Notes under the pieces: generated by a model
The model's database searches: none
What the model was told of the DNA's origin: nothing
The model's input: only the letters and a program-made list of their open reading frames with translations
Position numbers and translations under genes: made by a program
Part shown: in pieces, positions 58,976-64,000 of the stretch
Numbering within the stretch: the stretch's first letter is position 1
Layout of the letters: every line of letters starts with the position of its first letter
NCBI GenBank assembly: GCA_963082975.1
Contig: OY720346.1
Coordinates: forward strand, 70,795,267 to 70,859,266
Source of the DNA: Labia minor
Taxonomy: Eukaryota > Arthropoda > Insecta > Dermaptera > Spongiphoridae
DNA length: 64,000 nt
Direction of reading: 5' to 3'

Positions 58976-61726
58976 ATGAAATTTCTTTCAGCTATTTTCT
59001 TTTTTGTTTTGATCATTGCTTGTGGTAAGTTAATTGATTCTTTTTCTCAAATTAAAGTATTTTTAAAATTTTTCAATATAATAAATTTACATAATGCAAT
59101 ATTTAAATTATGTTTTCGAATGGAATTAATTTTGGAACTTATAAAGAAATTAATTCAATAGCCATTGATCATTGTTCTCAAAGCATATTAAACATTACAT
59201 TACAAACTCATGTTTCCACCAATACATTCATTTAATTTATTTCCCTTAACTAAATTTTTGTCATTTGCCAAGGAATATTTACGAGTATTTTTGATTTGGG
59301 TTCAAAAATGAATAACTTCTGAAATATATTTTAATAATAGTGTAATTGTATTATATTGTTATTATAATAATCTACATAACTACATAGCTATACTCAAGAT
59401 TTTAAAACATTTATTTATTAATTTTTTTATTTTCTAAAAATTTAAATTGTTTATTAAATTTAATTAAATTAATTATCAATAATAAAAATATTAATCAAAA
59501 TTTTGTATTATAACAAAAATAAATAAAAATTTAATATAACGAAATTTTAGGTTAACTTTACTATTCTTCATTAACTTTAACACTTTGTAATTGTAAACCA
59601 TATGAGTATATTTCAAAAGTGAATAAAATCTTCTCTATTAAATATAATTTCGTTTGACATTGATTTTATTCAAAATTGTTTGAGTTGTTTTTGTGAAAAC
59701 TGGAAAAAGTGTAAAATCAACGATGTAAAGTGATAACATATACCTACTTATACTCAGAAAAGTTAGAACATCTTTTCTTTATACTGAGTTATTACACGCA
59801 GACCATTTTGTAGTTTTTTCTTTCTTAAAACCTATATTTCCTAAAAAAATATCCAGTAGAACCTCGATAAGTTAAACTCCAAAGAAAACACAAAATATTT
59901 TAAGTTATAGAGGTTTTAAGTTATCAAGGCTCTATGTTAGGGATAGGTGGATAGGTTAATAACATTTTTTAAAGACTAAATCATATCGTTTCTTAAAATT
60001 CTCTGGCTTTAAAATTTTTGAATTCTTCAGCTTTATCTTTCAACATATGGGCCCACTAACATTGATGTTTTTGTTTCGACACTGTTTGAACCACGCAATC
60101 AAACATTGTTCTAAATTAGGGAATTCGACAATTATTCGTCTTTTTAAAAATTTCTACTGATTCTTGCTACTTCAAGATTTCAGCTTCCGAGGGCCAATAC
60201 AGAGATTACATATTTAAGTTATCGAGGTTGCGTATTTTAAGTTATTGAGGTTTCGGGCTCTGATGGGAAGGGAACATATTATTTTTTGAAATTATAGAGG
60301 TTTTTAAATTACCGAAGTTTGAGTTTTATCGAGGATCTAATGTATATATACTTCCTATAAATTCAAACTTAAATGGGGAACAGGGTATTACTAAATAACA
60401 TTTTACTATATCTATATCTATCTATCTTTATATATGTATATGGGAAAGCAAAAGTAAAAAATAATGGAATATAATTTTATCTATTTAACAATACTTAATT
60501 TTAATTAATTAATATATAAAATAATTATTATTCTCAGTAATTTTTCTATTATATTGATAATTTTGTTCTAGCATTAGTGTATTTGACATTAAATTTATAA
60601 TAACAATAATTCTTGTAGGATTATCTTAGAATTAATGATAATAAGCTGGAGTGTCTCCACTCGACTATCTCGCAATTTGAATTGGATTAAATAACATAAT
60701 ATATTATATTTAAATTAAATTTAATTAATTATCAATTATAAATTAAAATTAATAAATAATATTTATTAACCCAGCGTATGTTTGGCTCTTTGTTGAGGGC
60801 ACCACGTCACGGGCTGGCGCGTGATTTGCAGTGTTAAAAAATTAATTCCGGTACTTTCAGCGATTCAATCAAGTTGAAATTCTATATATAGCAGTTTTAT
60901 ACAATTTTTAATCATGGGAAAAATTATCAAACATTTAAAAATCAAAACGTGGTAGGTAATGAGCATCTTCCGGTTGAGCTACATTTCTCAAAAGTTGATA
61001 GAAAACTACGAATTTTGAATAATGCCCGTATAACAAATTTCATTATCCTAGTTCAAACCGTTTTCGCGTAATCTTGTCTACATACACACAAACACACACA
61101 GACATTTTTCTCAACCTTAGTGATAATGATTCAGGAACCTTCAAAACATCAAAATCTCAACATCGAGAATTTTCGTGATCGCAATACTATCTCTGGCGAG
61201 ATAGTAAAAATTATAATGTCCCTAAATTAAAAAAACTAAAGATAAAATAATTAAAAATTGTAACATGATAATAAACTATAAATCTCTTCTTTTAATATTC
61301 AGAAAGAATATTAGAATTATAATTTTTGTAGGAAAATTCTAGGTGATTTTCCTTATTTTTCTGTGACGAAAATAAAATTGACTATAGTTATAATAAAGCT
61401 TTAATCAATTCTTTCTTTTTTTTAGTATCAGCTCAACTCTCTTCACCAGGTTTGGTAGGTATACAATTTTTAATCAATTGTTCTATTATTTTATAATGAT
61501 AATGTATAAAATTTATTTTTTTATTTTTATATTTATTTAATACTTATATTTTTATATTGTTTATTTCTATGAAATAATAATATTATATATATTTATTTAG
61601 GGTTCCGGATCTAATCCTCTATCCCAACGAGCTGGTAGTGGTGGTGGAGGAGGTTCTGGGCTATATTCATCAAATGGCGGTGAAGGTGGTGATGGCGGCA
61701 GTAATGGCGCCATTAATCCCAATTGA
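58976..61726 (+). CDS. Secreted glycine-rich peptide E (67 residues, three exons)
   Basis: Exons 58976-59024, 61426-61454 and 61601-61726. The signal peptide is the same as C and D. Exon 2 lost six bases, so the spacer is LSSPGL without the RR or SR of its sisters. Exon 3 gives GSGSNPLSQR, then AGSGGGGGSGLYSSNGGEGG, with a shorter end DGGSNGAINPN. Two acidic residues in the tail (Glu, Asp) make it less basic than A-D. AATAAA is at 61812-61817. All borders and frames are intact. A longer open frame through the first donor (to 59161) is a shadow, since the GTAAGT donor is conserved in all members. Confidence 0.9.
59854..60342. mobile_element. Pogo/Tigger-like MITE R4 in intron 1 of peptide gene E
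   Basis: Starts CAGTAGAACCTCGATAAGTT and ends TATCGAGGATCTAATG. About 490 bp, no intact frame. It is absent at the matching place of gene C. Confidence 0.75.
60646..61205 (+). repeat. R1-family element, full length, intron 1 of peptide gene E
   Basis: CTGGAGTGTCTCCACTCG-ACTATCTCGC to GCGAGATAGT. It occupies the same site as the copy in gene D. Confidence 0.9.
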
Positions 61727-62224
61727 TGCTCCTAAATAATAAAATATTCCTGAAGACTGGAGATGATGGCGAAAATGAATGATCTACAAAAATATTAACA
61801 AAAATTTTTGAAATAAATCAAAATCTATGCTAATTGTCCTCATTAACTACCCTCTCCCCACACCCCAATATTCCTTCTATAATTTACTTTAAAATAGTAA
61901 AATATATGAATTCTTATATGTTTATTTTATTTTATACAATAATAATACTAATAATAATTATTTTTTTACAATAGCACATAATAATGATAATAGTAAATTG
62001 TTCACGTCGTTACTCTCCACAATCTCTATTATACAACAAAAAAATAAAATATAGTTTTGAGAATGATGTCTTTGTAAATCAGGAATCGGCAACTTTGTGA
62101 GACAGAAGTTTCAAACTTTTTAAAGAGCCACTAACATTTTTGTTTCAATATTATGATATTTGATTAGGATTAGGAATATAGATTTAATTTTGGATTTAAA
62201 GTAAATAAGCTATTCTCTGTTGAG

Positions 62225-62960
62225 GAAGCGCGTCCTTGGTCTTCCAAGCAGACGTTTCCCAATCGGTCACACCAACAAATCATTTTTGCCCTTCTTTCCT
62301 CTCCCATACTAGCCACCTGACATGCCCATCGCAGCCTTTTATAACCCTAACCTATGCCTGGAGATGCATAGAGGCAATTGTTTTAAATATTTCAATTTTG
62401 ATCAATTTTGATAATAATTTTGACGAGATAATTTCCTTAACTGGATGATAACAGACGTTAGCTGATTGTTAAGACGTTGTGTGTTAATACTGCTCCTCTC
62501 TCTTACTAAATATTTTATCTTATCACTTTGACTTTTAAGCCCTATCTTTTTTCTTGCTTCGATTAATTTTTCTACGCTGTCTTTAAACGAAATTGCCGAA
62601 TCTCCTATTGTATTTCAATCGTCTGCGTAACCTAATACTTAAATTTTTTGTTTAATTGGATTCCGTTTGATTTTTCCCCAATTTGTCTAAATACATATTC
62701 CAGCACTAAATTAAATAAAATTGGTGATAATGCGTCCTCTTGTTTTAACCCATTCCGAATTTCGAATCTTTCTGACAATTGATTCCCGCATCTTACTCTT
62801 CCTTTACCACCTTCAAGATAAATATGAATCATACGTACCAGCTTTTTGGAATTCCCATTATAATCAAAATTTGAAAAAGTTTATCCCAGTCTATTGAGTC
62901 ATATGCTTTACTAAGGTTTACAAATAATTGGTGAACACAAATATTGAATTAGCGTTTTGT
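62225..62960 (-). pseudogene. LINE fragment in block 3 with RT palm motif
   Basis: On the minus strand it keeps more of the RT than its sisters: LSERFEIRNGLKQEDALSPI, LFNLVLEYVFRQIG and, one frame over, VLGYADD, the catalytic YxDD box. Then comes the tail 'GRPR'-type region. A frameshift just before YADD and a stop after it make it inactive. Confidence 0.82.
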
Positions 62961-63796
62961 TGCTATTGAAGAGGAAAGATTATTTAAAATTTAGTCTTAG
63001 ACTTAAAGAGTTCATTTTTTTTCTTATTTGAAATTTATAGAAAATTGGGTACCAGCACATGTCCTCACGTTGAGAGAGTCTGTTTTGTAAATTGTTTGTA
63101 TTTTGATTATTTCGGTACCTTTAAATATGTATATATTTTCACATAAAAATAATAAGTATCTGGTTCCCTGAGCTGCCGCTTGGTCATTAAAAAAATTATT
63201 CTTTATTATTGGGTTTTGCTGATAATATTAATACCTATCGCAGTTCAAATAATTTAAAAGAACATACACTTAAAAAAAATAGTCATTAATCATTCAGCCT
63301 TTAAACGTACGTATTAATGCACTGAAAGACAGATAAGTATCGCATGTGAATATAACAAATTATATATTTCGTTATTTGATTTTATTTATATTTATAATAT
63401 TTTGTATTTAAGGAAGCGCTGTTTGACGAAGTTGCTGACGTCATTTAAACTTCCTTAAATTAAGAAAAAACTAATAAACGTTTGAAATAATTTCAAATAA
63501 TTTACAAGTACCTATTTAAGCACTGAAAAACAGATATGGATATAAGATAAATATTTTTAATTTTATTTTATTTATAAAATTTTGAATTTAAGGAAGCGTT
63601 GTCTGACGTAGTTACTGACGTCATTTAAACTTCTTTAAATTAAGAAAAAACTAATAAAGATGACTTTTCACCAGGTTTGAAACCAATACAGATCGATTTT
63701 TCTTTAGAAAAATTGTCTATGGAGTAAATTTCAAAAAAATCTTTAATATTTCAAAAATAAAATATATATACATATATGTATATATATGTATATATA

Positions 63797-64000
63797 TCTT
63801 ATATATAAAATTCTCGTGTCACAAAACTTTGAAATGATACTCCTCCGAAACGGCTGGACCGATTCTTATGAAATTTAATTATGCATATTCAGTAGGTCTC
63901 AGGGCATGTCAGACTTCTTTTATAAAACCGCTAATTGATAAGGTGTGTCCAGGGGGTGGAATTTAAATAAAAATAGTTTAGTTACAATGCTAGATCATAG
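63797..64000 (+). mobile_element. Helitron 5' end, running off the window
   Basis: TCTTATATATAAAATTCTCG, followed by 'atactcctccgaaacggctg', is the well-known start of arthropod Helitrons: TC at the 5' end, after an AT-rich target. The last 33 bases match 53648-53690. Confidence 0.8.

Larger units (their letters stand above)
58466..63788 (+). repeat. Duplicated block 3 (peptide gene E plus LINE tail)
   Basis: It starts like blocks 1 and 2 and ends where a Helitron-like element begins (63797). It shares the R1 copy, the R4 MITE and the roughly 180-bp insertion with block 2. Its own additions include an R3-like insert near 63105-63245. Confidence 0.85.

Noticed and set aside
58976-59161. 61-codon open frame reading through the first donor of peptide gene E
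   Set aside because: The GTAAGT donor after codon 16 is conserved in genes B-E, and the read-through sequence is not conserved as protein.

Overview
The window is a piece of an AT-rich arthropod nuclear genome. The evidence is a spliced dystroglycan gene with short GT-AG introns, a complete 5S rRNA gene, tRNA-derived SINEs, jockey- and R1-type LINE remnants, mariner, hAT-like and Helitron pieces, and many simple AT tracts. The species or order cannot be told from the sequence alone. Nothing looks bacterial, viral or plasmid-borne.

Left part (1-15 kb): after a head-to-head pair of dispersed repeats (1-939) and other transposon debris, seven exons of dystroglycan (5005-12306, +) encode the C-terminal 1,025 residues. 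They cover the end of an N-terminal cadherin-like domain, an S6-like segment, a mucin-like Ser/Thr/Pro region, two successive cadherin-like + SEA-type modules, a membrane helix and a cytoplasmic tail ending in the PPPY dystrophin-binding site. The 5' exons are not visible. SINEs and a pogo-like MITE sit in its introns.

Middle part (15-25 kb): AT-rich DNA with fragments of a dispersed TIR family, one intact 5S rRNA gene (19432-19550, +), a probable last exon of an unidentified gene (about 21236-21408, -), a deleted mariner, and a single-exon GC-rich ORF for a multi-pass membrane protein (22579-23130, -).

Right part (25-64 kb): the most interesting content is a cluster of five small, three-exon genes for secreted glycine-rich peptides of 66-75 residues. 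One is on the minus strand (25434-25981) and four are on the plus strand (starts at 30485, 33384, 43824 and 58976). All share a hydrophobic signal peptide, the same intron positions and phases, a conserved QR-(A/S)-GSGG start to the Gly-rich tail, and for the plus-strand genes a TATA box 66-68 bp before the ATG. The last three lie in tandemly duplicated blocks (about 32763-39370, 43232-50698, 58466-63788) that also carry the same LINE tail fragment. Shared insertions group blocks 2 and 3, while the coding and 3' UTR sequences group blocks 1 and 2, which suggests gene conversion or unequal exchange. The DNA between blocks is filled with transposons: a jockey element lacking RT, an R1-type RT fragment duplicated in inverted orientation, a 159-bp-arm inverted repeat element, Helitron-like ends, a gag-like ORF broken by one amber codon, and CRE-bearing repeats.

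The peptides resemble glycine-rich antimicrobial, venom or secretory gland peptides of arthropods in layout, but no specific family can be assigned from sequence alone. This cluster is the best candidate for a previously undescribed system.
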